The notes: generated by a model from the sequence alone, not told the origin. 18,576 bases of DNA from Candidatus Gastranaerophilales bacterium (GCA_947624665.1 CANQLK010000016.1:1-18576), one strand, 5' to 3'. Positions 6,729 to 15,409 are shown, counted from the stretch's first letter. A program made the numbers and translations.

Positions 6729-7955
6729 CTATTTTGTTCTGGAAGCCAAATTGTTGATAATATCTTGGGGAGTAACATTATGAAGTGCCATAAAAGTAAG
6801 CATGTGGTATGCCAAATCGCTTGCTTCCCATTCAAGCCCGTCGCCAAGCTCATAATTTACGGATTCAAATGCTTCTTCCATTATTTTTCGTTTTAAATAA
6901 AATTCATTTTTAAACAATTTAGTAGTATAAGAGTTTTCGGGCAGATTGGCTTTTCTGTCCAAAAGAAGGCTGTATAGCTCGTTTATGGAAAAATTTCTGT
7001 CCTCAAAACAGGAATATCTGCCTGTATGGCACGCATTACCTTTTTGTTTTACTTTAAATAATAATGTATCTCTGTCGCAGTCAAATTTCGCGCTGATTAA
7101 TTCTTGTGTATTGCCTGAAGTCAGACCTTTTGTCCACAATTCCTGTCTCGAACGGCTGTAATATGTAGCAAGACCTTCTGATAAAGATTTTCTTAACGAC
7201 TCTTTATTGGAATATGCGAGCATTAGAACCTGTTTCGTATCAACATCTTGTACTATTGTGGGAATTAATCCGTTTTGCTTGTCAAAGTCCATAACAGCAA
7301 TATAAGCATCTTCAAGTTTAACCGCACCTGTATATATGCACATACCTAACTGGGTTGATATGTTTAATTTGTTAAGTTCAACAATTTCTTCAATTGTTGA
7401 AATACCGCCTGCAGCAATAAGAGTTTTGTTTGTCATTGCTCTTATTTTCTTTATGGCGTCCGTATCGGTACCTTGCATAAGTCCTTCTTTGTCAACAATG
7501 GTATATAAATAACCCGAACAAAGATTATCAAAACGTTTTTCATATTCCTCAGGAGACACGTTAACTTCTTTACTCCAACCTTCAACGGTTACTTTCCCTT
7601 GTTTTGAATCTATGGCAACCAAAATTTTATCTTTTGGCAGTTTTGATAAGAATTCTTCATTTGCGGCAGTTCCTATTATTATTTGTTTTGCTCCGTTTGC
7701 AAGAATTCTTTTTGCTTTTTCTTTATCTCTTATTCCTCCACCGACTCTGCAATGGGCAATTTTGCATATTTCCTTAATCAAAGATTCATTGTCGCCTTTA
7801 TTCATAGCTGCATCTAAATCTATTACGCTGATTTCACCAAAACGGGAATAATATTTTGCAAGTTCTAAAACATTATCTTTTTCAAGAACTTTTTCTTTTC
7901 CCTGTCTTAGTTGAACGGCTTTTCCGTCCATTAAGTCAATACTCGGAATAATCAT
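6729..7955 (-). CDS. HisA-HisI-HisE fusion, histidine biosynthesis steps 2-4
   Basis: 408 residues joining three enzymes. Residues 1-225 are HisA (ProFAR isomerase, a TIM barrel), with IIPSIDL and D7, GGGIRD (72-77), D116 and AAGGIST (181-187). Residues 227-318 are HisI (phosphoribosyl-AMP cyclohydrolase): IVQDV, YYSRSRQELWTKG (265-277), DCDRD (292-296) and ACHTGRYSC (308-316). Residues about 325-408 are HisE (phosphoribosyl-ATP pyrophosphohydrolase), with EEAFE (360-364) and EASDLAYH (377-384). Key residues of all three are present, so each activity should be retained. HisE and HisI act before HisA, so three consecutive steps share one chain. I chose the ATG at 7955 because it gives the standard HisA N-terminus; GGAAAGGGG lies upstream. 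A GTG at 7979 would add eight residues. hisD follows. Confidence 0.93.
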   Translation of the reverse strand: MIIPSIDLMDGKAVQLRQGKEKVLEKDNVLELAKYYSRFGEISVIDLDAAMNKGDNESLIKEICKIAHCRVGGGIRDKEKAKRILANGAKQIIIGTAANEEFLSKLPKDKILVAIDSKQGKVTVEGWSKEVNVSPEEYEKRFDNLCSGYLYTIVDKEGLMQGTDTDAIKKIRAMTNKTLIAAGGISTIEEIVELNKLNISTQLGMCIYTGAVKLEDAYIAVMDFDKQNGLIPTIVQDVDTKQVLMLAYSNKESLRKSLSEGLATYYSRSRQELWTKGLTSGNTQELISAKFDCDRDTLLFKVKQKGNACHTGRYSCFEDRNFSINELYSLLLDRKANLPENSYTTKLFKNEFYLKRKIMEEAFESVNYELGDGLEWEASDLAYHMLTFMALHNVTPQDIINNLASRTK

Positions 7956-7983
7956 ATTTTTCTTTTTGCCCCTTTCCACTTTG

Positions 7984-7989
7984 ATTATA
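7984..7989 (-). promoter_or_regulatory. -10 box of the histidine operon
   Basis: TATAAT on the minus strand, 28 nt upstream of the chosen ATG at 7955. The predicted transcript would begin close to the GTG at 7979, which argues for the downstream ATG as the real start, leaving a leader of roughly 20 nt that includes the purine run GGAAAGGGG. No good -35 was found at normal spacing. Confidence 0.5.
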
Positions 7990-8062
7990 TTCTAAACACA
8001 ATGTTTTTAAAACAATTTGTAAACTACACCCGATATATGATGAAACGCTTCGTTTTTTTGTA

Positions 8063-8068
8063 TATAAT
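8063..8068 (+). promoter_or_regulatory. -10 box of the 8103 gene
   Basis: TATAAT preceded by a T-rich stretch, predicting transcription start near 8075. It lies inside the upstream extension of the open frame (which opens at 8001). It therefore supports the ATG at 8103 as the true start. It is divergent from the histidine operon promoter about 75 bp away. Confidence 0.5.
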
Positions 8069-8102
8069 CACTGCTGTACATATAGGACGGATAAAATACA
8101 AA

Positions 8103-8360
8103 ATGCTTCCAATAGTAACACAAGAACAATCTACGCTTTGTTTTGCAGAAATTTTTCAGGATGTGCATTCTTGGCGGAAAAAAATGATCCATTATATAAA
8201 AGAAGAAAATCCCGAAATAAATTCCGCAATAATAGAGGCGGCACAAAATACAGATCTTGACCCTAAAGCTGTTGCTCTTGGTGCTTATATGACTTATATC
8301 CTCTTGGAAACGGCTATGAAAGAAGAATCTTCACAGCAGGTATTTAATGTAGAAGAATAA
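8103..8360 (+). CDS. Small hypothetical protein, 85 aa
   Basis: The frame is open from 8001, but the first 34 residues are unlike the rest and cover a promoter, so I place the start at ATG 8103. AGGACGG lies 13-19 nt upstream, a rather long spacing. The 85-residue product has two or three predicted helices; the clearest segment is LDPKAVALGAYMTYILLETA near the C-terminus, amphipathic rather than membrane-spanning. The tail is acidic. I do not recognise the family. It ends 5 bp before the stop of the convergent 117-aa gene, leaving no room for a separate terminator. Confidence 0.55.
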   Translation: MLPIVTQEQSTLCFAEIFQDVHSWRKKMIHYIKEENPEINSAIIEAAQNTDLDPKAVALGAYMTYILLETAMKEESSQQVFNVEE

Positions 8361-8365
8361 TTAAA

Positions 8366-8719
8366 TTATTCCAGAAATTTTATTTTAAAATTTTGAATCG
8401 GTTCTTTTCTTATAAGTTTTCTTTGATTTTCAAGCGTATTTTTTACGGCAAAAATCCATCCGTGTATTGGATTTACAAATAGAAAAAATGCGGCTTCGCT
8501 TTCTATAATCCTTGCTGTATCGTCAATCAATAATTCACCCTTATCCGATAATTGAAATACGGTAAATGAAAGCGGCGAAGTTATTGAACTGTCTATATAA
8601 GAATCAAATTTTACCTTTGATAATCTCGTTGTATCTTTTATTAAAACCGAATCTTTTTTGGAGGTAACGTTTTTGTATAAAAATGTAATAATATCTTCGG
8701 TATTAAAATAATGACTCAT
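8366..8719 (-). CDS. Hypothetical protein overlapping the GGDEF gene
   Basis: 117 residues, not recognised. It looks like a small alpha/beta protein with alternating strands (about residues 50-60, 74-92) and a basic C-terminal tail; no membrane segment. Its ATG lies inside the end of the GAF-GGDEF-HD-GYP gene (17-bp overlap, different frame), with GGTGA just upstream, so translation is probably coupled. This tight arrangement suggests a role in the same signalling unit, for example as a partner or target, but nothing in the sequence proves that. It is not a PilZ domain by the motifs I can see: the RxxxR and D/NxSxxG pattern is missing. Confidence 0.68.
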   Translation of the reverse strand: MSHYFNTEDIITFLYKNVTSKKDSVLIKDTTRLSKVKFDSYIDSSITSPLSFTVFQLSDKGELLIDDTARIIESEAAFFLFVNPIHGWIFAVKNTLENQRKLIRKEPIQNFKIKFLE

Positions 8720-10619
8720 TTTTCACCACGTAAATAAAATCTTCAACAAGTTTTTTGCTCCAACGCTTATCCGCTTCGCTTTTGATAATATCAATAATTT
8801 TATCTATATCATAAGCTTGTCTGTAGGGTCTATCCTGTGTCATTGCATAAAAAGCATCAACAAGTAAAATTATCTGAGATGATATGGGAATTTCAATGCC
8901 TGATTTCTTTTCCGGATAACCGCTTCCATCCCAGTTTTCGTGATGGTTCTCAATTATGGGGATTACCTCTTGTATGTTAGAGATAGGTTTTAAAATTTCT
9001 CTTGCTGCAAGCAAAGGATGTGTATGAATAATATTTTTTTCTTCTTCAGTCAAAGGCTCTTTCTTATTTAAAATAGCATTCGGAATCATAAGATTACCGA
9101 TATCATACAGCATTAAAGCCAAGCGCAGTTTATTTATTTCATCGGGCTGAAGGTCTATTCTCTTCGCTATCATTTCGGCTAAATATAATTTTGATTTTGT
9201 TGTTCCTGCTTTATAAGATTGATTGTATGTTTGTGATATTAAATCCACAACGGAATATATTGCATCAACCGAATTTTCATTCGAAACATTTGATTTCAGT
9301 TTTTCAAGCTTTAAATTAATAGTGTTCATCGTGCTGTCATCTATGGAAATACGTCTTTTTGAAATAATATCCATAAATGTTTCAATTGCCGTTTGCTGCC
9401 AACTTGTTGAATCAATTTTTTGAGCAATTCGAACCTGATTTCTGCCGCTTATTTTAGCTTTATACATGGCTTGATCCGCCAGCTCCGTCAATTCGTCGAT
9501 TCTGTCCGAATGCTCTAAAAATGTAGCTACTCCGATACTTGCGGTTATACCTCCTATGGTATCTATAACCTGATTCTCAATGGATTTTCTTATTCTCTCT
9601 GCTGCAATCAAAGCTCCTTTGCTGTCTACCCCCGGCAAAAGAAGTTCAAACTCTTCTCCGCCTATTCTTGATGGGATATCTATTGAACGTGCTTCTTTTT
9701 TTAATACATTTCCGATTGTTTTGATGGCTATATCACCATATTGGTGTCCGTATGTATCGTTTATTCTTTTTAAATAGTCCAAATCCAATGCTATAAGAGA
9801 AAACGGCTGTTTCAAACGAAGCGAACGTTCTGCTTCTTTTATAATATTTTCTTCAAAATATCTGCGGTTATACAGTCCCGTTAACGGATCCGTTATTGCC
9901 TGTTTCTTTACTTCTTCGAATAATCCTGCTACGGTTATTGCCAACTCTACCTGATTTGCATATAAGGACAAAAAATTCATTTCAGTATCAGTTACGTTAT
10001 CTCTTTGAGATGTTACTATCATTGTCCCGAATTTATCGTTTGAATACTTTAACGGAATAATTGTGCAGCTTTTTGAATTAATTCCCGACATTACTTCCTT
10101 CAACTGTTCTTCCGTAAGCCTTGGAAAGAACATTCGTAACATCCCTGTCATATCGGGAGTAGATAGAATTTTGTTTTCTAAAACCGACTTCACGGCAATG
10201 GAGTTAGTTATATAAGGGAGTCTGTATGTCTCCATTGTTTCGTTGATAAATGATAAAGCCTGCGCTATGCTTCTATTACCCGAATCCGCTTTTACTGAAA
10301 AATATTTATTCCCGTTTTCATCTTTTTCTATTTTCAAGATAACGGCGAAGGTGTAGTCTAAGTCCTCATGCAAAATATTAACTATTTTTTCAAGCATATT
10401 AGATAATGGTTGTGAAGAATTCATCATATCCCAAACACTGTTGAGTGTCAGAATAGTCTGATTTGCCTGCTCGAGTTCCTTTGTTCTTGCGGCTATTTCT
10501 TCTTCCAACTCTATATTTTTTGCGTATACATCAGCGAAATCACGACTCTTTGAATAGATAGAACTATCTATTTCATTTATCTGACCTAATAAATTTTTTA
10601 AACCTGATAATATTCCCAC
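8703..10619 (-). CDS. GAF-GGDEF-HD-GYP protein, cyclic-di-GMP signalling
   Basis: 638 residues, soluble. Residues 30-60 form a coiled coil, about 70-235 a GAF-like sensor domain, 240-400 a GGDEF domain and 465-638 an HD-GYP domain. The cyclase half looks active: DLDYLKRIND (279-288), G320-G-E-E-F324 and an inhibitory RxxD site (R311-D314) five residues before it. The HD-GYP half is degenerate. The HD pair is Y505-D506, DIGK has become DIGN, and the upstream histidine is missing near residue 474. H534, H559-H560, GSGYP (565-569) and D588 remain. I infer a diguanylate cyclase with a regulatory or impaired phosphodiesterase part. The start is GTG, with no strong ribosome site. Confidence 0.92.
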   Translation of the reverse strand: MGILSGLKNLLGQINEIDSSIYSKSRDFADVYAKNIELEEEIAARTKELEQANQTILTLNSVWDMMNSSQPLSNMLEKIVNILHEDLDYTFAVILKIEKDENGNKYFSVKADSGNRSIAQALSFINETMETYRLPYITNSIAVKSVLENKILSTPDMTGMLRMFFPRLTEEQLKEVMSGINSKSCTIIPLKYSNDKFGTMIVTSQRDNVTDTEMNFLSLYANQVELAITVAGLFEEVKKQAITDPLTGLYNRRYFEENIIKEAERSLRLKQPFSLIALDLDYLKRINDTYGHQYGDIAIKTIGNVLKKEARSIDIPSRIGGEEFELLLPGVDSKGALIAAERIRKSIENQVIDTIGGITASIGVATFLEHSDRIDELTELADQAMYKAKISGRNQVRIAQKIDSTSWQQTAIETFMDIISKRRISIDDSTMNTINLKLEKLKSNVSNENSVDAIYSVVDLISQTYNQSYKAGTTKSKLYLAEMIAKRIDLQPDEINKLRLALMLYDIGNLMIPNAILNKKEPLTEEEKNIIHTHPLLAAREILKPISNIQEVIPIIENHHENWDGSGYPEKKSGIEIPISSQIILLVDAFYAMTQDRPYRQAYDIDKIIDIIKSEADKRWSKKLVEDFIYVVKNESLF

Positions 10620-10652
10620 TGATGTTACCGATATTAAGAAATTAATACGCTT

Positions 10653-10682
10653 ATTATATACCCTTTTACTGCTATATGTAAA
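10653..10682 (-). promoter_or_regulatory. Promoter of the GGDEF operon
   Basis: On the minus strand TTTACA (10677-10682) and TATAAT (10653-10658) are spaced by 18 nt, close to a sigma-70-type consensus. The leader to the GTG at 10619 would be about 28 nt. The box lies between the end of the glycosyltransferase gene and the GGDEF gene, so the latter is its own transcription unit. Confidence 0.6.
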
Positions 10683-10692
10683 ACATTTTTAT

Positions 10693-11424
10693 TTACTTTT
10701 TTAAAAACCAATAGTTATCGAGCCATTTTGTAGGTTTTACATATCTTAAACCGCCTTTACCCCAGAATCCGTTATATGCCTGCAATGGGTTCGGTCTGCC
10801 GTGAAATACTATTATCTTTGCTTCTGTCGGGTCTTTTGGCACCATAAAATAATTTAAAGGGAATTTTCTTAAGCAGTTTCTTTTAAAACTAACACACCAT
10901 TTTTTATCCCAATACTTTAATATTCCTTTTTTATTCATTTGATGAGATAAAAATGCTTGCTCATTTCTGTATCTGTCCCTTATGTCTTTTCCTTCTTTAT
11001 AAAAATTATCAATAATGTCTCTATGTTTATTTACATTAAATTTGAATACCGAAGAATTTCCTATAATATCATCGGGGAAATCCCAATCTTTTATAATAAA
11101 AAATTCACCTTCTTGTTCAAAAAAGCAGTCAATGTTATCTCTGATAACAACATCTAAATCCAAAAATAAAGCTTCACCCTGTAAATCGCCGAGTTTATCC
11201 GTAAAAAGCCCCAACTTCTTCCAGGCTTTTTCCGGCAGCCCGTCATCATTGAGTTCGGGCAGCGGAAATATTTCAATTCCTTCTTCTATTCCTTCTTTAT
11301 TGTCCGTAAAACATACAAATCTGTGTGCTACGGTTAAATTCTTTTCTACCATTCGATGCAAATTATTAACCCATTCCGAACCGAATTTATTTCCCCATTT
11401 TACGCATATTACGTTCTTATCCAT
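10693..11424 (-). CDS. DxD-type glycosyltransferase, GT-A-like
   Basis: 243 residues. The N-terminus reads VICVKWGNKFGSEWVNNL, typical of nucleotide-sugar-binding GT-A folds related to GT8. The metal- and sugar-nucleotide-binding DxD motif is D89-L-D91 in LFLDLDVVI. Further family-like spots are N154-E-Q (RNEQAFLSH) and VFHGRPNPLQ (206-215), whose H208 may be a metal ligand. There is no membrane segment or signal peptide, so it should act in the cytoplasm on a nucleotide-sugar donor. Donor and acceptor cannot be read from the sequence. A weak AAGGCAG lies upstream. No other polysaccharide genes are near, so this looks like an isolated enzyme. Confidence 0.8.
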   Translation of the reverse strand: MDKNVICVKWGNKFGSEWVNNLHRMVEKNLTVAHRFVCFTDNKEGIEEGIEIFPLPELNDDGLPEKAWKKLGLFTDKLGDLQGEALFLDLDVVIRDNIDCFFEQEGEFFIIKDWDFPDDIIGNSSVFKFNVNKHRDIIDNFYKEGKDIRDRYRNEQAFLSHQMNKKGILKYWDKKWCVSFKRNCLRKFPLNYFMVPKDPTEAKIIVFHGRPNPLQAYNGFWGKGGLRYVKPTKWLDNYWFLKK

Positions 11425-11509
11425 TTTCTGTATTTCTGCCTTTTTTCTACCAATAATATTAGTTTAGCATGAAAAATGCATTACAGATAAAATTAAAAAA
11501 GAATAAAAA

Positions 11510-11538
11510 ATAGAGAAAGTAATTTTTACTTTCTCTAT
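11510..11538 (-). terminator. alaS terminator
   Basis: A perfect 13-bp stem (11510-11522 with 11526-11538) and 3-base loop. On the minus strand it is followed by a long T-rich run. It begins 22 nt after the alaS stop. It separates the alaS cluster from the glycosyltransferase gene. Confidence 0.85.
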
Positions 11539-11560
11539 CTGAATTAAATCAACGCCGTTT

Positions 11561-14176
11561 TTATACGGATTGCTTTATCTGCTTTTCGATATCTGCTAAA
11601 GCACTTCTAAGGTTTTCTTTTTCTTTACCTGCACCTTGAGCAAAGTTTGGACGACCGCCGCCTTTTCCTCCCGTTGCTTGTGCTAAGGCATTTACAATCT
11701 GACCTGCGTTTATGCCTTTTTTAACAAAGCTGTCGGATACTTTTACAACAAAAGTTATTTTGTCTTCATCAACTGAAGCCAACACAACTATGCTTTCACC
11801 AAGCTTCGCAGATAAAATCTCACTGCCCAATTTAACAAGATTATTGGGAAATGCATCAATCTCGGATATAAACAGCTTACCGCCTTTGATATCCTGTGCT
11901 TTTGATATAAATGATTGAAATTTGGTTTTTGCCTGTTCTGCCTTCAAGTTTTCGATTTCCGTCTGATAATTTTTATTATCAACGGCTAATTTCATTATCC
12001 TTTCACCTAAATCATCATATTGAACTTTAAATGAATGGGCCATTTTGTCAACAATTTCGGCTTTTCTGCTCAATAATTTGATTGCAGTATTACCGCAAAC
12101 GGCCTCTATTCTTCTTGTACCTGCCGCTACTGCCGATTCCGAAACAATCTTGGTTAAACGAATTTTGCCCGTAGAAGTAACATGAGTACCCCCGCATAAC
12201 TCCGATGAAACTTCACCCATTTTTACAACTCTTACGTCATCATCGTATTTCTCGCCAAATAATGCCATGGCGCCTGATTTCTTTGCCATTTCTATATTCA
12301 TTATTGTGGTTGTTTGAGGCAAATCCTCTCCAATCCATCCGTTAACAATATCTTCAACCTCTTGAACTTCTTCTTTTGTCATAGCTCTAGGGAAAGTAAA
12401 GTCAAATCGGGTTCTGTTTTCTTCTACAAAAGAACCTGCCTGATGTACTTCTTCTCCGAGCACTTTTCTTAAGGCTGCTTGAATCAAGTGTGCGTTCGAG
12501 TGGTGGATTGTTATTTCTTTTCTTCTTGCACTGTCTATTGAAGCCGTAACAATATCACCTGTTTTAGCTTCACCGTTTATCATTTGTACACGATGTACGA
12601 ATAGTTTGTTAACCTTAAAGGTATTTAAAACTTCTGCTTTAAAGTCTTTACCTTCAATTATGCCGGTATCTCCTATTTGTCCGCCGGATTCGGCATAAAA
12701 CGGTGTTCTATCAAGCATAATATCAATAAAATCGCCTGCTTCAATTACTGCAATAACTTTAGCTTCCGCTTTGTTCGTTTCATAACCCAAGAACTCCGTT
12801 GAGCCGAATTTATTTTCTACATCAACGTATATTAAGTCGTCAGTCAGGCTGATTTTATGTGCAGCGGCTTTTGCTTTTTCTTTTTGCTTCTGCATTTCTG
12901 CTTTGTAACCTTCAGTATCAACGCTGACTCCTTTTTCTGCTGCTATTTCAACGGTTAATTCCAAAGGAAATCCGAATGTATCATAAAGTTTGAACGCATT
13001 TTCTCCGTCTATTACTTTATTATTCTGCATTAAATCTTCTAAAAGCTTATAACCTCTGTCTAAAGTAATCTTAAATCTTTCTTCTTCCTGTTTGATTATT
13101 GTTTTAATTTTATCCGCATTCTTTAATAAATCGGGATATGTTTCTTTGTACTGATTAATAACGGTATCCACGATATCATTTAAGAACGGAAGCTCTAAGC
13201 CTAAGATTTTACCGTGTCTTAATGCTCTTCTTAAAATCATTCTTAAAACGTAGCTTCTGCCTTCGTTTCCCGGAGTTACTCCGTCATTTATCATAAAAGT
13301 TACACATCTTGCATGGTCTGTTATAATTCTTAAAGAAATGTCCGTCTTATTATCTTTTTTATAGGGAACATTTGCCATTGCAGATACTTTTTGCAATATC
13401 GGGTATAATAAATCGGTTTCAAATGTTGATTCTTTACCTTGAACGACCATCGCTATACGCTCTAAACCCATGCCCGTATCAACATTTTTCTTATCCAAAG
13501 GTGAGAAATTACCTTCTTCATCTTGAAAAAGTTCTGTGAATACCAAGTTCCAGATTTCAACCCATCTGTCGCACTCGCAAGTAGCAATAGAACAATCATC
13601 GGAACATTTCAAGTGTTCACCTAAGTCATAATGTATTTCAGAACAGGGTCCGCAAGAACCTGTTGCCCCGGGAGGCCCCCAAAAATTATCTTTTTTGCCT
13701 TTTCTTATAACTCTTTCAGGTGCTACACCTACATCTTTTGTCCATATATTGTATGCTTCATCGTCTGTTTCATAGATAGTTACCCAAAGTCTTTTGGGGT
13801 CTAATTTCAAATAATTTGTAACGAAATCCCATGCCCAGGGGATAACTTCTTTTTTATAATAATCGCCGAAAGCAAAATTACCGAGCATTTCAAAGAACGT
13901 ATGATGTCTTGGCGTTCTGCCTACGTTTTCTATATCTGAATCTTTACCGCCCGCTCTTGCGCATTTCTGGCATGATACTGCTCTTGCGGGATTATACGGC
14001 GGCTTTTCAAGTCCTAAATAATACGGTAAAAACTGAAGCATTCCTGCTGTTGTCAGTAAAACCGTCGGATTATCGGGTACTAAACTCGAACTTGCCACTT
14101 CCGTTGATTGGTGTTTATCTCTAAAAAATTCTATAAATGCTTTTCTTATCTCATTTCCTGTTAAAGGCTGTGTCAT
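11561..14176 (-). CDS. alaS: Alanyl-tRNA synthetase
   Basis: 871 residues, full length. It charges tRNA-Ala with alanine and clears mis-charged serine and glycine. The aminoacylation domain opens with EIRKAFIEFF and has the class II motifs, including HHTFFEMLGNF (91-101) and GMGLERIAMV (235-244). A cysteine group (C191, C195, C200, C202) sits in an insert also found in other bacterial AlaRS. The editing domain keeps its zinc ligands: H559 and H563 (HxxxH) and C661/H665 (CGGTH). The usual threonine before the second HxxxH histidine is alanine here (HSNAH). The C-Ala domain ends in GGKGGGRPNFAQGAG (836-850). AAAGGA 8 nt upstream supports the start. It follows yqeK by 60 bp and is the last gene of the cluster. 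Confidence 0.98.
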   Translation of the reverse strand: MTQPLTGNEIRKAFIEFFRDKHQSTEVASSSLVPDNPTVLLTTAGMLQFLPYYLGLEKPPYNPARAVSCQKCARAGGKDSDIENVGRTPRHHTFFEMLGNFAFGDYYKKEVIPWAWDFVTNYLKLDPKRLWVTIYETDDEAYNIWTKDVGVAPERVIRKGKKDNFWGPPGATGSCGPCSEIHYDLGEHLKCSDDCSIATCECDRWVEIWNLVFTELFQDEEGNFSPLDKKNVDTGMGLERIAMVVQGKESTFETDLLYPILQKVSAMANVPYKKDNKTDISLRIITDHARCVTFMINDGVTPGNEGRSYVLRMILRRALRHGKILGLELPFLNDIVDTVINQYKETYPDLLKNADKIKTIIKQEEERFKITLDRGYKLLEDLMQNNKVIDGENAFKLYDTFGFPLELTVEIAAEKGVSVDTEGYKAEMQKQKEKAKAAAHKISLTDDLIYVDVENKFGSTEFLGYETNKAEAKVIAVIEAGDFIDIMLDRTPFYAESGGQIGDTGIIEGKDFKAEVLNTFKVNKLFVHRVQMINGEAKTGDIVTASIDSARRKEITIHHSNAHLIQAALRKVLGEEVHQAGSFVEENRTRFDFTFPRAMTKEEVQEVEDIVNGWIGEDLPQTTTIMNIEMAKKSGAMALFGEKYDDDVRVVKMGEVSSELCGGTHVTSTGKIRLTKIVSESAVAAGTRRIEAVCGNTAIKLLSRKAEIVDKMAHSFKVQYDDLGERIMKLAVDNKNYQTEIENLKAEQAKTKFQSFISKAQDIKGGKLFISEIDAFPNNLVKLGSEILSAKLGESIVVLASVDEDKITFVVKVSDSFVKKGINAGQIVNALAQATGGKGGGRPNFAQGAGKEKENLRSALADIEKQIKQSV

Positions 14177-14236
14177 TATATTTTCCTTTTATTTACTGTT
14201 TAACATTATTTTACAACAAATAAAAAGTTTTTGATT

Positions 14237-14818
14237 TTAATTATTTAATGAACGCTCAAGCAAATGATTGTATACTTCAACGGTTTCAAAGCAGATAGGA
14301 AGCTTACGCTTTAACAGGCTTTTTATGGTTATTTTAAAGCTTTTTAACATCGCATCATCCAGATTATGTCTTTCATTTAATGCGGATTCTATTTTTTCTC
14401 TGAAATCTTCTTCTCTTGTTCTGCATTCAATTTTATCGGCAATAAATATAATCTTTTCAAAGTCGGACATATTAATTTTTCCGACGGTATGCCATCTGAT
14501 AGCAGAGAGTATTTCTTCATCGGTAACACCAAAGTCACGCTTTGCAATATAAGCACCAACAGGAGCATGCCATGTCTTTGTACTTGTTTTTTCGCTATCC
14601 GTAAAAGAATCGCTGTATTTTTCAAGCTCTTCTTTTTCGAGACACTTTGCACAATCATGCAATAAGCCTGCAATCTCAGCTTTCTCCGTGTCTAAACCAA
14701 ACTGTTTTGCTAATTCCACTGCCTTTTCCATTACTCCTATAGAATGGATATACCTTTCGTATGTGAGAGTATTTTTTAATTTTGCTTTTATTTCTTCCGT
14801 ACTATATGTCGTATACAT
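14237..14818 (-). CDS. yqeK: YqeK-type HD-domain Ap4A hydrolase
   Basis: 193 residues, one HD domain. Metal ligands appear in order: H25 (RYIHSIGV), H54-D55 (LLHDCAK), H84 (WHAPVGA), H110 (IRWHTVGK) and D128 (FIADKIE). This is the YqeK pattern, a family known to hydrolyse diadenosine tetraphosphate symmetrically to ADP, so it probably controls Ap4A in the cytoplasm. Its start overlaps the end of nadD by 17 bp. The nadD-yqeK pairing is common in bacteria; the usual third partner rsfS is not present here, and alaS follows instead. Since aminoacyl-tRNA synthetases make Ap4A as a side product, having yqeK next to alaS is suggestive but could be coincidence. Confidence 0.93.
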   Translation of the reverse strand: MYTTYSTEEIKAKLKNTLTYERYIHSIGVMEKAVELAKQFGLDTEKAEIAGLLHDCAKCLEKEELEKYSDSFTDSEKTSTKTWHAPVGAYIAKRDFGVTDEEILSAIRWHTVGKINMSDFEKIIFIADKIECRTREEDFREKIESALNERHNLDDAMLKSFKITIKSLLKRKLPICFETVEVYNHLLERSLNN

Positions 14819-15401
14819 TGTTATTCTTTATATATTCCGCTACTTTTTTTGGTACTGTATTACAGATATCTTTATTTTGTTTTAGTCTTTCTCTTATTTC
14901 CGTTGCCGATATATCTAAAAACGGTTTATCCGCTAATTTGTAGTTATATCCTTTTTCTTTTAATCTTTTAAACGGTTCTTCATTAAAATTATCTTCTCTG
15001 ACAAAAAGAATAAAGTCTATTAAACTTTTTAATTCGTCTGCCCTGTGCCAACTTTCAATGTTAATAAATGCATCAGTACCTATTATAAAATTGATTTTTT
15101 CTTTCGGCTTAATTATATCATATATTTGACTAACGGTATCATAAGTATAAGAGGGTTTGTTTCTCATATATTCAATGGCAGAAACCGTGAAAAAAGGATA
15201 ATCTTCCACCGCAAGCTGTACCATATTCAATCTGTGCATTGCATTATCGGTGTTAAAATCTTTTAAATTCTTATGTGGCGGTATAAATGCAGGAATAAAT
15301 ACTATCCTGTCAAAATGAAATTTATCGTATGCATATTTAGCAGCCTCAATATGCCCGTTATGTATAGGATTAAAACTTCCCTGAAATAAACACTCCGCCA
15401 T
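14802..15401 (-). CDS. nadD: Nicotinate-nucleotide adenylyltransferase
   Basis: 199 residues. It makes deamido-NAD from nicotinate mononucleotide and ATP, the central step of NAD synthesis. The nucleotidyltransferase motif is G8-S-F-N-P-I-H-N-G-H17, with the HxGH-like ATP site. Other family marks are PPHK (41-44), SYTYDTV (84-90), IIGTDAF (106-112), WH (118-119) and the C-terminal ISATEIR (164-170). The residue before G8 is Q rather than the usual G. It begins 8 nt after the uridine-kinase-like gene and overlaps yqeK by 17 bp, so all are likely on one mRNA. The ribosome site AGG lies within the end of the upstream gene. Confidence 0.96.
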   Translation of the reverse strand: MAECLFQGSFNPIHNGHIEAAKYAYDKFHFDRIVFIPAFIPPHKNLKDFNTDNAMHRLNMVQLAVEDYPFFTVSAIEYMRNKPSYTYDTVSQIYDIIKPKEKINFIIGTDAFINIESWHRADELKSLIDFILFVREDNFNEEPFKRLKEKGYNYKLADKPFLDISATEIRERLKQNKDICNTVPKKVAEYIKNNNVYDI

Positions 15402-15409
15402 AATTCAGC

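Noticed and set aside
7956..7979. GTG start at 7979 for the HisA fusion gene
   Set aside because: It would add MERGKKKN before the standard HisA start, and it lies about where transcription is predicted to begin.
8001..8102. N-terminal 34 residues of the frame opening at 8001
   Set aside because: A TATAAT box lies inside this stretch and the residues do not look like part of the downstream protein.
11561..14176. Plus-strand open frames opposite alaS, for example 11712-11918 and 13909-14124
   Set aside because: They are shadows of a highly conserved gene and have no ribosome sites of their own.
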